Shown: positions 33,639-45,114 of the stretch, in pieces
How the letters are laid out: every line of letters begins with the position of its first letter
Position numbering within the stretch: position 1 is the stretch's first letter
From: Cloeon dipterum
Lineage: Eukaryota > Arthropoda > Insecta > Ephemeroptera > Baetidae
DNA: 64,000 nucleotides
Reading direction: 5' to 3'
Assembly: GCF_949628265.1 (NCBI RefSeq)
Contig: NC_088789.1
Coordinates: 29,133,883 to 29,197,882 of the forward strand
Position numbers and translations under genes: made by a program
The notes under the pieces: generated by a model
Told to the model about the DNA's origin: nothing
The model's input: only the letters and a program-made list of their open reading frames with translations
Databases searched by the model: none

Positions 33639-35089
33639 CCCTGGTCATCCCTTGGGTATCTCCGCGTTGTACGTTCATTGCCGTCCACGACGCCGGCTCG
33701 GACCAGCAGACGCGGTTTCCTGACCTCTGATGAGCATTACCCCCTCTTTTGCTACATCGGCACCAATATTATTGATCGTAATATCGTCAGGTAAACCCTG
33801 ACTATCAGAATATTGAAACGTTTGGATATCATTTCATTAATATGATTTTTGCATTTGCTCGAAAAGTTTAAGGTGCAAGTACAGTCAGCCCAGGGATACC
33901 CAACCACTTTTCCCGGTTTCGCGGTGAGCCAGAAATACATTCTCACCTCTGGCCAGGCTTTCCGTGATGAGTATGATTCAGTTTTAACTCTCGAAATGAT
34001 TTAAATTTAAAGGCAGTCATTGACGAAATTTTCGTTTACACCGATCGAATTAGGTTAGGCGACCGTACGTAAAATAGATTCAATGTGTTTTTGGCGCCCA
34101 AGCAGTACGAACTTGTGTGCTTCGCTCTGATTGGTCGAGCATGGCGCATGAGCCAAATCTAGGACAGATGGTCGGACAGTCAGCCGTTGCACAGATGGCT
34201 TTACTAACCTACCTAGATTTGACGCATGCCAAATCAGACCAATCAGAGCAAATTACAAAGGTTTGTACTGCTTAGGCGCCAAAAACACATTGGACTTACA
34301 TTACGCACGTCACGCTGAACTTCCGTTCGCCTAACCTAATTCGAACCTTAGGAATAGATTGGTGTACACGACAATTTCGTCAAAGGCAATTAAATCTAAT
34401 TAGCTTTTTTTGGAATTGTCATTTTGACTTTATTTATTTTTAGTGCCACCTTGATCAAAATTACCGATCAGCTCGGCGTGGTCTATCCGACACCGAAGAG
34501 TACTGTAATCGCGGGAAACTTTGCCATCTTGAGAATATGCAAACCACTGCCCGGACCTTACATTTCGATGTCGGAGCCCAGTTTCAATAACCTCATAGTT
34601 ACCGTGCCCGACGCAGAATTTATCTTGTTCAATGAAGACGACGTAATTTTTTTTTTAAAATAATGTTTTGCTCCTTTTGTTGATTGGCCATTTTAATATC
34701 CAGGACATGCTGAAAAGAGTGACCAGCTTGACTGTGCTCAACTATGGATCCTGCATGACCTTCACCAACGGCTCCATCGCAGATACAAGTATTTGCGTGG
34801 ACATCAACTCGACTCCTGAATTTTGCTCGGTCTGACACGATATGACAGCTTTACATATCAACAATTTTGCTTTTTGCAGTTTTTTTCCGATGCCTTTGGA
34901 GCAACGCCGACCTTCTTCAGAGCTCCAGCGGTGGTGATCGATGGCCAGGTGAACGGGATTTACACCTCTTCCTCCAAAATCGGCTGCAACAGCGCTAACG
35001 TCAACGACGAAGTCGGGTTCTACTCCAGCTTGTCATTCAATCGTGTCGAAATAATCGCAGAAATCCCAGACGGAGTGGCGAATCCTTAG
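33234..35089 (+). CDS. SPH-A: secreted serine protease homologue, 245 residues
   Basis: Six predicted exons (33234-33273, 33330-33388, 33867-33970, 34444-34642, 34704-34829, 34880-35089) join in frame. Signal peptide MLSSLFFSLTLFSAVVG is followed by a short N-terminus with N-glycosylation sites (NITNTT). The chymotrypsin-like layout is recognisable: EFPYV at the start, FAVSQKYILTSGQAF where proteases have ..SLISDRWVLTAAHC, a DAEFILF strand at the Asp region, and FGATPTFFRAPAVVIDGQ at the GDSGGP region. All three catalytic residues are missing, so this is a non-catalytic homologue, perhaps a cofactor, binding protein or decoy. Exons 1-2 and intron 3 splice choices were fixed by frame and by agreement with SPH-B and SPH-C. 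AATAAA at 35110. The distant family call is by pattern only. Confidence 0.75.
33453..33803. mobile_element. Miniature inverted-repeat element in SPH-A intron 2
   Basis: Terminal inverted repeats of about 40 bp: TGTCAGGG...TTGACGATATTACGATC on the left, GATCGTAATATCGTCAGGTA...CCCTGAC on the right. The interior has GGTATAAAAAACCACC and a (CT)n tract. The same element sits in intron 2 of SPH-B and SPH-C, so insertion predates the duplications. Confidence 0.75.
33592..33636. repeat. (CT)n microsatellite
   Basis: About 45 bp of CT repeats inside the intron 2 element. SPH-B has the same repeat; SPH-C lacks it. Confidence 0.9.
34019..34383. mobile_element. Miniature inverted-repeat element in SPH-A intron 3
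   Basis: This element of about 365 bp has long imperfect terminal inverted repeats: TTGACGAAATTTTCGTTTAC at the left, the complement of GTGTACACGACAATTTCGTC at the right. The inversion continues inward over AGGTTAGGCGA, TTTTTGGCGCCCAAGCAGTA and CTCTGATTGGTC. No ORF. Present in the same intron of SPH-B and SPH-C. Confidence 0.8.
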
Positions 35090-35173
35090 ATTTTGTCTGT
35101 CTCTGGATGAATAAAATTACAATTCGACCCTCAAATTCCTTCTTTTGGTTTTATTTCAATCTTCTCAAGTGAT

Positions 35174-35263
<90 letters not shown>

Positions 35264-36194
35264 ATCTCTCTCCTTCTCTAAATACGAAATAAAAAGCATT
35301 TTCAATTGATAATCAATATTTAAGTGTTAATGAGACATTTTTTATAGTTAAATTTGCTACTCAGCAGTTTTTGTGGGCTCAACAGAAAAAATTTAAAAAA
35401 ACAACCTTCTCTATTTTTCTAAGGAGGATGAAAGCGTCACCTAGTTGACCAGGAATCATTAAGCCCGCGATTAAGAGAATATATTCATCTCGGCCAAAGT
35501 ATAACGGAAAGAGACAGCAGAGTCGAATAGCAATAATTGTGCTGTGAATTTTAGAAGGTTTTTCCTCAAAATATTAGTTACACGGCTTCTGATCTAGTTT
35601 TTGCACTTGAAAGACATGAATTGATAATCGATCCTAATTTTCTCGGACTGAAAAATTCCAATTAAAATTTGAACGAAAAAATCCTGACGCCGCACATAGC
35701 TATAATATGTAATTTTTCTCAAGCTTTTAGACTGTGTTAAGGCAGATGGAGATGTTTTTTATGTCGATTAAACAGCTTAATTGGATGACTTTTGTATTCA
35801 TTTGAAAACCTTTTGATTTTCAAAACTGACTGATCGATCGTATAAATTAACAAAGTTTTTCACGCTTTTAAGCAATAAAATTGTATTGGTCCTTGGATTA
35901 ATTTCTGTTTTTGCACACGCCTACTAAATAGATCCTAAAAAAGCGAAGCTGTTTTGAGCTCCAGTAGAAACATATAATTAAAATAAAAAATAAATTATAC
36001 GCAGCCTCTCAAATAATAAAAAAAATATTTAATTTCGTAAATCTTTATTTTTTTTGTAAAAATTCTCGATTAATTTTGATATCAGGTATTATGGCCATGA
36101 CTCTATGGCAGGCTATAGAAGAGAGGATCTAATTGAACATCATTATTTTTAAAAATGAACCAAGAGATGTTAAATATTCATTACAAAATGTCCT
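35090..36194. repeat. SPH-A 3' flank
   Basis: Non-coding. It includes the poly(A) signal (35110-35115), a long CT tract and AT-rich sequence repeated at 39716-40794 and 48015-49009, and in decayed form at about 61080-61480 and 62170-62440. No gene. Confidence 0.6.
35177..35279. repeat. (CT)n microsatellite after SPH-A
   Basis: About 100 bp of CT repeats with a few A and C interruptions, about 90 bp beyond the stop codon. Shared with SPH-B (39803-39883), absent after SPH-C. Confidence 0.9.
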
Positions 36195-36320
36195 GAGTCC
36201 TGAGTGTATTAAGATCTACAAAAATAAATTGTACCACCAGTTAATCGTACCGAAATCCTTTTTTTAGTAAATTTAACGTCTCTTCACTCTATGCAGACTG
36301 TTCCGCCAATCATTGCTACG
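36195..36320 (+). repeat. Dispersed upstream element, copy 5 (truncated)
   Basis: Contains GTACCACCAGTTAATCGTAC and ATGCAGACTGTTCCGCCAAT, then breaks near 36325 into the SPH-B upstream unit, losing the GGTTGCATAACAACACAGTG end. This break marks the SPH-A/SPH-B unit junction. Confidence 0.6.
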
Positions 36321-36411
36321 GTGCAATGCAGTGGGTTTTTGCTACTCTCGTCAAGGAGTACCATAAAAAATAGCAAAAAACTAAAAACCTCTTTTTCTTA
36401 ATGTTTGTAAA

Positions 36412-36525
36412 GGTTAAACTGGCAGGGTTCACAGGCAAGGCTGCGCGCCTTTGTGTTTTCCTGTTGGCGGCGCGTAACCGAACAAGGCCCGCGCGGCTGT
36501 TGCGAGTCACGACTGCTGTTAATAT
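36412..36525. repeat. GC-rich core repeat, copy 3
   Basis: Same GGCGGCGCGTAACCGAACAA and GGCCCGCGCGGCTGTTGCGA text as at 31802. Confidence 0.65.
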
Positions 36526-36756
36526 GTTACTATTGGCTTTTAAAATCCATCATGAGAATTTTTGATCTTCAATAAAAATGCATGTTTAAGAAAAAAATCA
36601 CAAAATTTCAGAAAATCCCTCAAATAACATTTTTTTCCAATGCATTGGGGTTTTTGCGAATTGCGAATCCTGATTTTAGGTCCCGTCAAGCTGTATTGGG
36701 AGTACACTAAACAATAATACAAATAATAAATATATATTTTTTAATTGTCTGTAAAG

Positions 36757-36880
36757 GTTAAACTGGAAGGGTTCACGTTCAAGTGCGAGGCTGCGCGCTT
36801 TTATATTTTCTTGTTGGCGGCGCATAAACGAACACGGCCCGCGCGGCTGTTGCGAGTCACGACTGCTGCGTGAATATGCC
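36757..36880. repeat. GC-rich core repeat, copy 4
   Basis: Same core with GGCGGCGCATAAACGAACAC, about 345 bp after copy 3. Confidence 0.65.
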
Positions 36881-37831
36881 GCACAGATATTGCTTTATTT
36901 AAAAAAAAATAATTTTATGTCAGGCTAAAATGAAAAATTTATTTGAAGTTCATCATTTGCTTGATTTTAAGGCCGAAGAAAAATGAATACAAAATCAAGA
37001 AAAGGAACAAACGCTCCAAGGGAAATCTATTTTGACATATTTTTTAAATAAATTTCAGCTAAGGATTTAATATAAGTGTTATTAAAAAAAACGCCATAAG
37101 CCTAAAAAATCCAGGGTTCGCCAAAACTGGAAAACCCAGTGAATTGCAAAATTTTTTTTTTAATTTTTGCCCGGTTTTTCTGCAATTTTGCGCTGTTTCC
37201 GAAACACATGCATTCTTATGGAAGATAAAAAATTCTCTTGACATGGATCAGTATTAAAGCCACACAGGTTTGGCCAAGAGAGCGAAAATCTTTCCTATCA
37301 TCGTAAATTCGAGAAAACCCAAAAATCGTGGGTTTTTCAGCTGTTTTTTTTTTGCATAAAAATCAAGTGGTGCATTTTTGCGCATTGCAAAATTCGCGAA
37401 CCTTGTGATTAAATTATTATTTTAATAAATTATTCACACACTGCTTACCTGAAGCAATGCATTCTTCATAAAAAACGGAAGGCAAAATCCCATCAATCAT
37501 GTCTTTCCAACCGTCAGGAGTGGACTGACATCCAAGGAAAATAAATTTGATAAAATAGAGTCGGCGCAATAAATTTTGAGGCCCTTGCGCTGCCACCGTC
37601 TCTGATAAAAAACTGCCGCAGTTAGAAAAAAGGGCAATTAGTGCTCCCTGGGAAAGAAAAATGAAATTAATAAATTTGAGAATGTGTCAACTATATCTGC
37701 TGCATTGATAATGAGGTGCACTTCAAAACATTTGATAGTGCCTATATATGAATTATTGTCATATACGGGTATAAATGCAGGGGGAAAATGAGCAAACGAC
37801 GTAATTCTGGGGCCGCATTCTCTCCGCCAAC

Positions 37832-38194
37832 ATGCTTTCCTCTCTGTTCCTCAGCTTGACGTTATATTCAGGTAAGTGATCGCCCTATTTTTTTTTTTAC
37901 ATTGGGTTGACAAGATAATTTTTTCTTCAGCCGTTGTTGGACAGTCACTCCTTGTTGACATTACTAACACCACGGAATTTCCATATGTGGTACGCATTTT
38001 AAGCTGTTTTTATATAATATATCACGCAGAATTAATTTTTCTGTTCAAAAGTGTCAGGGTTTTACCTGACGACATTACGATCAATAATATTGGCACCAAT
38101 GTAATAAAATATTTGGGTGTCCGAAGGGTAGAGTGGAGGGAGAGCCTCAGGTATAAAAAACCACCCCTCTCAGAGAGGACGCAAGATCTCTCGC

Positions 38195-38250
<56 letters not shown>

Positions 38251-39715
38251 CTGGTCATCCCTTGGGTAGCTCCGCGTTGTACGTTCATTGCCGTCCACGA
38301 CGCCGGCTCGGACCAGCAGACGCGGTTTCCTGACCTCTGATGAGCATTACCCCCTCTTTTGCTACATCGGCACCAATATTATTGATCGTAATATCGTCAG
38401 GTAAACCCTGACTATCAGAATATTGAAATGTTTGGATATCATTGCATCAATATAATTTTTGCATTTTCTAAAAAAGTTTAGGGTGCAACTGTCAGACCAG
38501 GGATACCCAACCACTTTTCCCGGTTTTGCGGTGAGCCAGAAATACATCCTCACCTCTGGCCAGGCTTTCCGTGATGAGTATGATTCAGTTTTAACTCTCG
38601 AAATGATTTAAATTTAAAGGCAGTCTTTGACGAAATTTTCGTTTACACACCGATCGAATCAGGTTAGGCGACCGTACGTAAAATAGATCCAATGTGTTTT
38701 TGGCGCTCAAGCAGTACAAACTTGTGTGCTTCGCTCTGATTGGTCGAGCCTGGCGCATGAGCCAAATCTAGGATAGATGGCAGGCCAGTCAGCCGTCGCT
38801 CGGACGGTCTGTGACGGCGCTACTACCCTACCTAGATTTGACGCATGCGCCGGGATCGAACAATCAGAGCGTAGTGCACAGGTTCGTACCGCTTAGGCGC
38901 CAAACATTGGACTTACATTACGCACGTCACGCTGAACTTCCGGTCGGAAAATTCGGTCCTTAGGAATCGATTGGTGTACACGACAATTTCATCAAAGAAT
39001 GCATTATAAAATTTGATTAATAGCTTTCTTTTGGAAGTGTCATTTTGATGAGCCAAGATCTATATTTATTTTTAGTGCCACCTTGATCACAATTACCGAT
39101 CAGCTCGGCGTGGTCTATCCGACACCGAGGAGTACTGAAATCGCGGGACGGTTTGCCATCTTGAGAATATGCAAACAACTGCCCGGACCTTACATTTCGA
39201 TGTCGGAGCCCAGTTTCAATGACCTCACAGCTAACGTGCCCGACGCAGAATTTATCTTGTTCAAGGAAGACGACGTAATTTTTTTAAAATAATGTTTTTC
39301 TCCTTTTGTTGATTGGCCATTATATCCAGAACATGCTGAAAAGAGTGACCAACTTGACTGTGCTTAGCTCGGCAGCCTGCACGTCCGTCACCAGCAGCTC
39401 CGTCACCGCTGGAAGTATTTGCGTGCAAATCAACGTGACTCCTGACTTTTGCTCGGTCTGACACGGTATGACAGCTTTACATATCAACAATTTTGCTTTT
39501 TGCAGTATATTTCCGATGCCTTTGGAGCAACGCCGACTTTCTTCAGAGCTCCAGCGGTGGTGATCGGTGGCCAGGTGAACGCGATTTACACCGCTTCCTC
39601 CAAAATCGGCTGCAACAGCGCTAACGTCAACGACGAAGTCGGGTTCTACTCCAGCTTGTCATTCAATCGTATCGAAATAATCGCAGAAATCCCAGACGGA
39701 GTGGCGAATCCTTAG
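37832..39715 (+). CDS. SPH-B: secreted serine protease homologue, 244 residues
   Basis: Exons 37832-37871, 37931-37989, 38477-38577, 39076-39274, 39330-39455 and 39506-39715 give an open 244-residue product collinear with SPH-A. The signal peptide is MLSSLFLSLTLYSAVVG. Exon 3 reads FRVQLSDQGYPTTFPGFAVS, then QKYILTSGQAF, with no catalytic His. The GDSGGP position is again FGATPTFFRAPAVV. Exon 5 differs strongly from SPH-A between LTVL and SICV, while both sides are conserved. AATAAA at 39736. Same role inferred as for SPH-A. Confidence 0.75.
38052..38413. mobile_element. Miniature inverted-repeat element in SPH-B intron 2
   Basis: Copy of 33453-33803: left end TGTCAGGGTTTTACCTGACG, right end TATCGTCAGGTAAACCCTGA. 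Confidence 0.75.
38200..38246. repeat. (CT)n microsatellite
   Basis: CT repeat within the intron 2 element, matching 33592-33636. Confidence 0.9.
38637..38995. mobile_element. Miniature inverted-repeat element in SPH-B intron 3
   Basis: Copy of 34019-34383, with the right half closer to SPH-C (GCATGCGCCGGGATCGAACA in both) than to SPH-A. Confidence 0.8.
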
Positions 39716-39799
39716 ATTTTGTCTGTCTCTGGATGAATAAAATTACAATTCGACCCTCAAATTCCTTCTTTTGGTTTTATTTCAATCTTCTCAAGTGAT

Positions 39800-39884
<85 letters not shown>

Positions 39885-40794
39885 AATATGTACGAAATAA
39901 AAAGCATTTTCAATTGATAATCAATATTTAAGTGTCAATAAGACAATTTTTATCATTAATTTTAGCTAATCAGCCGTTTTTGTGGGCTCAACAGTAAAAA
40001 TTAAAAAAAAAACAACCTTCTCTATTTTTCTAAGGAGGACGAACGCGAGGAACTAACCCGCTTCTCCTAGATGACCAGGAATCATTAAGCCCGCGATTAA
40101 GAGAATATATTCATCTCGGCCAAAGTATAACAGAAAGAGACAGCAGAGCCAAAACGCAATAATTGTGCTGTGAATTTTAGAAGGTTTTTCCTCAAAATAT
40201 TAGTTACACGGTTTCTGATCTAGTTTTTGCACTTGAAAGACATGAATTGATAATCGATCCTAATTTTCTCGGACTGAAAAATTCCAATTAAAATTTGAAC
40301 GAAAAAAATCCTGACGCCGCACATAGCTATAATATGTAATTTTTCTCAAGCTTTTAGACTGTGATAAGGCAGATCGAGATGTTTTTTTATGTCGATTAAA
40401 CAGCTTAATTGGATGACTTTTATATTCATTTGAAAACCTTTTAATTTTCAAAACTGACTGATCGATCGTATAAATTCACAAAGTTTTTCACGCTTTTAGA
40501 AATAAAATTGTATTGGTCCTTGGATTAATTTCTGTTTTTGCACACACCTACTAAATATTCCTGAAAAAAGCGAATCTGTTTTGAGCTCCAGTAGAAACAT
40601 ATATTTAAAATAAAAAATAAATTATACGCAGCCTCTCAAATAATTAAAAAAATATTTGATTTCGTAAATCTTTATTTTTTTGTAAAACTTCTCGTTAATT
40701 TTGATATCAGGTATTATGGCCATGACTCTATGGCAGGCTATAGAAGAGAGGATCTAATTGAACATCATTATTTTTAAAAATGAACCAAGGGATG
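39716..40794. repeat. SPH-B 3' flank
   Basis: Near-identical to the SPH-A 3' flank, including a CT tract at 39803-39883. No gene. Confidence 0.6.
39803..39883. repeat. (CT)n microsatellite after SPH-B
   Basis: About 80 bp of CT repeats at the same distance from the stop codon as in SPH-A. Confidence 0.9.
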
Positions 40795-40990
40795 TTAAAT
40801 ATTCATTACAAAATGTCCTGAGTCCTGAGTGTAAGATCTACAAAAATAAATTGTACCACCAGTTAATCGTACCGAAATCCTTTTTTTAGTAAATTTAACG
40901 TCTCTTCACTCTATGCAGACTGTTCCGCCAATCATTGCTACGGTGCAGGTTGCATAACAACACAGTGAGCATCGACGGTTTTTAGCTTTA
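40795..40990 (+). repeat. Dispersed upstream element, copy 6
   Basis: Complete copy: ACCACCAGTTAATCGTACCG, CAGACTGTTCCGCCAATCAT, TGCTACGGTGCAGGTTGCAT, AACAACACAGTGAGCATCGA. Lies about 0.6 kb upstream of Z4 in the same orientation. Confidence 0.65.
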
Positions 40991-41039
40991 TGCTAGAATT
41001 AATTAAAAAAAGGTATTGTTCATCTAATATTTATTAAAA

Positions 41040-41165
41040 AGCTCGTTGCGTCTCAGGCTACTTTTGAATTCGTCAATGTGCGTTTGATATTGCTGCCTGC
41101 TGAAGCCTTTTGTTCGGCGAGAGAAAGGAACAACACACACAATGGCATGGTTTCAAAGAACTGCG
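41040..41165 (-). pseudogene. Degenerate minus-strand exon-like block 4
   Basis: Minus strand reads SRQQYQTHIDEFKSSLRRNE in one frame and ETMPLCVLFLSLAEQKA in another, so the signal-like part and the conserved part are frameshifted apart. Confidence 0.35.
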
Positions 41166-41423
41166 AAAGCTCCTGGCTCGCGTCTCTCAAAGGAACCTGC
41201 ATCGAAAACTTGAGATTTGATAAAAACCAATTAAGACATGCTCTTATTTCATTGTCCTTCAAATTTGTAAGATAATTGTTGATATTATTCCATTCTTTTA
41301 ATTTATCAAAAGGGTTTACACGCAAAAAAGATTGTACAAAATAGAGTGCTGCTTTTTAAAATAAATAGATTTAAAAAATGCTGCCAGTCGCATACTTAAT
41401 CAATAAACTTTTAGCACTCTCTT

Positions 41424-41533
41424 TCTCATAGATGGCGCGATGCATTTCTAACTAACCCAACTTTGGGGTAGCGCTGCGATCGCCTATCCACCTTTCTGGA
41501 ACCTTCCATTCAGGTTCAGGTGGTCTCTCTCAA
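41424..41533 (+). promoter_or_regulatory. Conserved Z-family proximal promoter, Z4
   Basis: AGATGGCGC at 41430-41438, then GTAGCGCTGCGATCGCCTAT and GGTTCAGGTGGTCTCTCTCA before the ATG. Confidence 0.65.
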
Positions 41534-43103
41534 ATGTCGTTACAAAAGGCGCTGTGCTTGATTTGCGACTGTCCGACGGCGGACGGTGCTGTCCTCGCTG
41601 TCCACGTGGACCAAGAAAAACTGCAGACTTGGTTTCTCAACGTCTGCGGCCATGAATTCGCCGAGGAAATCGAGGATGACGACCTGATTTGCTACTTTTG
41701 TGTCTGGCAAGCCGAGTGAGTGTTTCACAATAATTCAGGAATTTCAAGTATTGAAGTTATTTTCCCTGATAGATTTCTTTGGAAATTCGACGGAATGTCA
41801 GACGAGGCTTTGGTTTGGTGGAATTTGTATTTGGACGATGCGGCAAAAGAGCTACGGAAGAATTACTTCGGTAAAAATGATATTAATTTATTTCTTATCT
41901 TTTTTCTAATAACTTGTGATATTAGAGGGAAATGTTGAGCAATGCTGGGCTCCGTTGGAAGAGATTGATCTGCCCGAAAGTGAGGAAGATGAAATCAAAG
42001 AGTATGGGGAAGAATTGGAATCTGAGACACAATCCAATATTTGTCCAGAGAAGAAAGTTTGTCTCTACTGTGGTAAACAATACTCACACTCGTACCATTT
42101 GTCAAAGCATGTAAAGAAAACACACAAAGACGCTATCAGGTGTGAAAACCACCAATGTGCCACATATTTTCACACAATCGAGTTAAGAGAAAAACACAAC
42201 GAAGAAGTGCATGAAAAACCGAAAGAACAGAAAATATTCAAATGTGATTTTTGTAGCCAGGAATTCATTGGAAATTGTAATATCAACCATCATGTTCGTA
42301 ATGTCCATCGTGAATTTGCAATCAAGTGCGCTTTTATAGGCTGCGTCTCGTTTTTCAAATCTGATATCGAAATGAGGGCTCACTTTGACTCTCTTCACGG
42401 TGAAGTAAAAATGATTGATTGTGAATATTGCCAATTCAAAACAAGAAACAAACATTATCTACAAACGCATGTTACTAAGAAACACAGAACAGGAAAGAAA
42501 TTTAAGTGTGAAAATTGCAGAAAAATGTTCCCAACCAATTCTGATTTATCCAAGCACGTGCAAAGAGTTCACTCATTAAAGAGCTGCCGATTTTGTAAAT
42601 TAGATGTGTCGGTCGGTTATTTCGTTCAACACGTTAGAAAGTTTGCCTGTGTTCGCTGTAAAAACAAATTCCATTGTTCAGGTTTGTTCCAATCACACTG
42701 GAAAAAGTGCAAAGAAACTTTGGTCAAATGTTCCAAGTGTCCAAAGAGCTTTCAAATACCTTCTTTGCTTGTAAACCACATGAAAAGTAAACATGGAAAT
42801 CGCGAATGGCGTGGTTTGGAGTACAAAGCTCTCGGATTCAAATGTGAATCCTGCAAAAGGTACTACAAAAGTGCGATTCACTTGAAACTGCATTTTAAGA
42901 GGATGCACCACCAGCCCAAATTGAAGCACTGTGCCCTTTGCCCTCAGAGTTTCCTTTACACTTCTCATTTGCAAAACCATCTCGCTAAGAAACACAATTT
43001 GTTGGAGCTTGAATTTGAATGTGATGCATGCAAAAAACTGTACATTTCCAAAAGTTCTCTTCGCAAGCATATCAAGTCAACTCATTTGAAATACATGAAT
43101 TAA
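41534..43103 (+). CDS. Z4: ZAD-C2H2 zinc-finger protein
   Basis: Exons 41534-41715, 41773-41870 and 41926-43103 encode 485 residues. Intron 1 ends TGATAG and exon 2 starts with A instead of G, which keeps Glu at the junction (GA|A). The ZAD cysteines are CLIC and CYFC. Twelve fingers follow the family order; finger 5 belongs to the FKTRNKHYLQTHV type shared with Z5-Z7, unlike the HKFCNKYVL type of Z1-Z3. The linker between fingers 4 and 5 is three residues shorter (LHGEVKMIDC). Z4 is thus on the Z4-Z8 branch. AATAAA at 43266. Nuclear DNA-binding role by family. Confidence 0.9.
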
Positions 43104-43794
43104 ATTTAAAATCAATGCTTTCACTCAAAATGAGGAAGCATTTGCAACAAATTCATGTAAATCAATAAGTGCTCTCATTCTTGTTCCTCTCTGAATTATT
43201 GCATTTAAATTGACTACAATGATAGTTGCTCACAGATTTTTATGTTGCTGTTCCAGTATTAAGCCAATAAAATCATTTAATTGTTAAGACCGTAAACTAA
43301 TTCGTTATCTTTAATTAGATTACACTTTACTTTCTCAATAAACTCAACATAATTACACTTTGAACCTTAAATCGCTCTGTTGCTCATGTTAAAGTGTAAA
43401 TAATAAATTTTTATTAAATAAACGCTGATTCTTTTCGAAAATAGGAACGATTAATACAGCAGGCCTATAATTACAGTTTTTTTTTTAAATTGGTATACTT
43501 TATGTGCAATTACTGATTTTACTAAATACTTGACGTCGTCGTACATACATTTCTATAAAATTTGTGGGATTTTTAGCAAATTTTACAGTTTAAGCCGTTT
43601 TACGGTTGTAGCTAAAAAAATGCATGATTTGTGCTCATTTGATACTTCATGGAGGTATGAATTGAAAAAAATGGTTGACCGACTAAAACTCACACTATTT
43701 TTTTTCCACACTTTGTTCTTGCAACTATATCTCTGTGCACGACTGGTAAATAAAATCTTAACATAATTTTTGTTTTGTTTTTTATCCTCTGCTC
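43104..43794. other. Intergenic region after Z4
   Basis: Z4 3' UTR and AT-rich sequence. From about 43320 on it parallels 51780-52270 after Z5 (TAAACGCTGATTCTTTT in both). No gene. Confidence 0.55.
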
Positions 43795-44100
43795 AGCATA
43801 TATTGAGGGCTATATGGAGCTTGCTCACGGGGTCCCAATATCACTGCCGAGCGGATAACATGAGGCCCGAGTGGCCACAAGGGGCTTGGGCCCAATTCGC
43901 CTCTCCGCACTGAGGCCTTTAATTGAAACGCCAGACAGTTGTCCCTAAAGTGGCCGCTGGAAAGGTGCGAAAAGCAGCAACTAGTGAGTCGGCGCCGGTG
44001 CGCCTCCCAGCCCGTTGAGCATGTGAGGAAAATTTTGATAAAACGATTCGTGCGCGCCCGAGGAGAATAAACAGCGGCGAGCGTTTATAAAATGTGTGGC
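43795..44100. repeat. GC-richer duplicated segment, copy 1
   Basis: About 300 bp matching 52278-52615: GAGCGGATAACATGAGGCCC, GGCTTGGGCCCAATTCGCCT, GCGCCTCCCAGCCCGTTGAG, GAGGAGAATAAACAGCGGCG. No credible ORF. Nature unknown. Confidence 0.6.
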
Positions 44101-44109
44101 TGTGATTTA

Positions 44110-44180
44110 TTTCTTCCTGAGTGTAAAATCCACAAAAACGAATGTAACCTTTTAGTGTATGTAACGTCTATTCACTCAAT
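44110..44180 (+). repeat. Dispersed upstream element, copy 7 (left part)
   Basis: Only TTCTTCCTGAGTGTAAAATC, CACAAAAACGAATGTAACCT and the TTCACTCAATG stretch remain before the sequence turns into the SPH-C upstream unit. Confidence 0.5.
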
Positions 44181-44775
44181 GAAGAAGTTAATTTTGTTTA
44201 ATTCCTCATTCTCAGCTATTTTTGAAGGCATGCTTAGGATGCACAATTATGTACATGAGTCATAAGTCTGATATCAGGAACCAAGCGGCACCTACTGTGG
44301 AATTTCACCTGCGCCAGGATAGACTCGCCTCTGTCGTCCCCTTTTTTGCTCAGGTCGCGGCCAGCGACAACGCTGTTCAACACACCTGTAGAGAAATACT
44401 AAATATAATAATTGTCATATTTTAATTGAAGCATTATTTTAAGCAGAATTCACCAAGCTTGAAAATACCACCAGTTTTGGGGTTTTCCGCATTTTTCCGA
44501 ATTTAACCCCAAAAAGGTCACATTTTCACCAAAAAGTCAGAAATTATGGAAAATTGCGACGTGTGCTTTAATTTTTGTTCTTGTAGTGAAACTAGTTGCT
44601 TTTAAAAATTTATCGTGATAATTTTTGATCCTCAGTAAAAGTGCACAAAATCCAGCAAAAATAAGTTTTTTGCAATGCAGTGGGGTTTTGGCGTACCCCG
44701 ATTGTAAATCCCGTTGAGCTGTGTTCAAAATACCATCAAAAAGTCGGAAAAATACAAAAAATGTATATTTTTTTT

Positions 44776-44882
44776 AAACTGGCAGGGTTCACGTGCAAGG
44801 CTGCGCGCCTTTAAGTTTTCTTGTTGGCGGCGCGTAAACGAACACGGCCCGCGCGGCTGTTGCAAGTCACGACCGCTGTGAT
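44776..44882. repeat. GC-rich core repeat, copy 5
   Basis: Same core; GGCAGGGTTCACGTGCAAGG and GGCCCGCGCGGCTGTTGCAA. Confidence 0.65.
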
Positions 44883-45114
44883 CTATAAGTTACCAGTGGA
44901 TTTTACAAATCCATCATGACAATTTTTCATCCTCAATAAAAATGCACGTGTTTACAAAAAATTCCGCAAAAAATATTTTTTTTTGCAATGCAGTGGGTTT
45001 TTGCTACTTTGATTTTAAGTCCCGTCAAGCTGTGTTGGAAGTACACTAAAAAAATTAGAAAAATAATAAATAAAAAATATATTTTTTTTTGTTAATGTTT
45101 GTAAAGGTTCAGGT

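Larger units (their letters stand above)
36321..37831. repeat. Upstream part of SPH repeat unit B
   Basis: Copy of about 31690-33233 with the two GC-rich cores (36412-36525 and 36757-36880). Ends with a GTATAAATGCAGGGGGAAAA TATA-like site about 50-60 bp before the SPH-B ATG. No gene. Confidence 0.6.

Noticed and set aside
33453..33803. SPH intron 2 TATA-like GGTATAAAAAACC as an alternative promoter
   Set aside because: It lies inside a miniature inverted-repeat element and downstream of the signal-peptide exons, so a start there would lose secretion. I could not separate it from element sequence.
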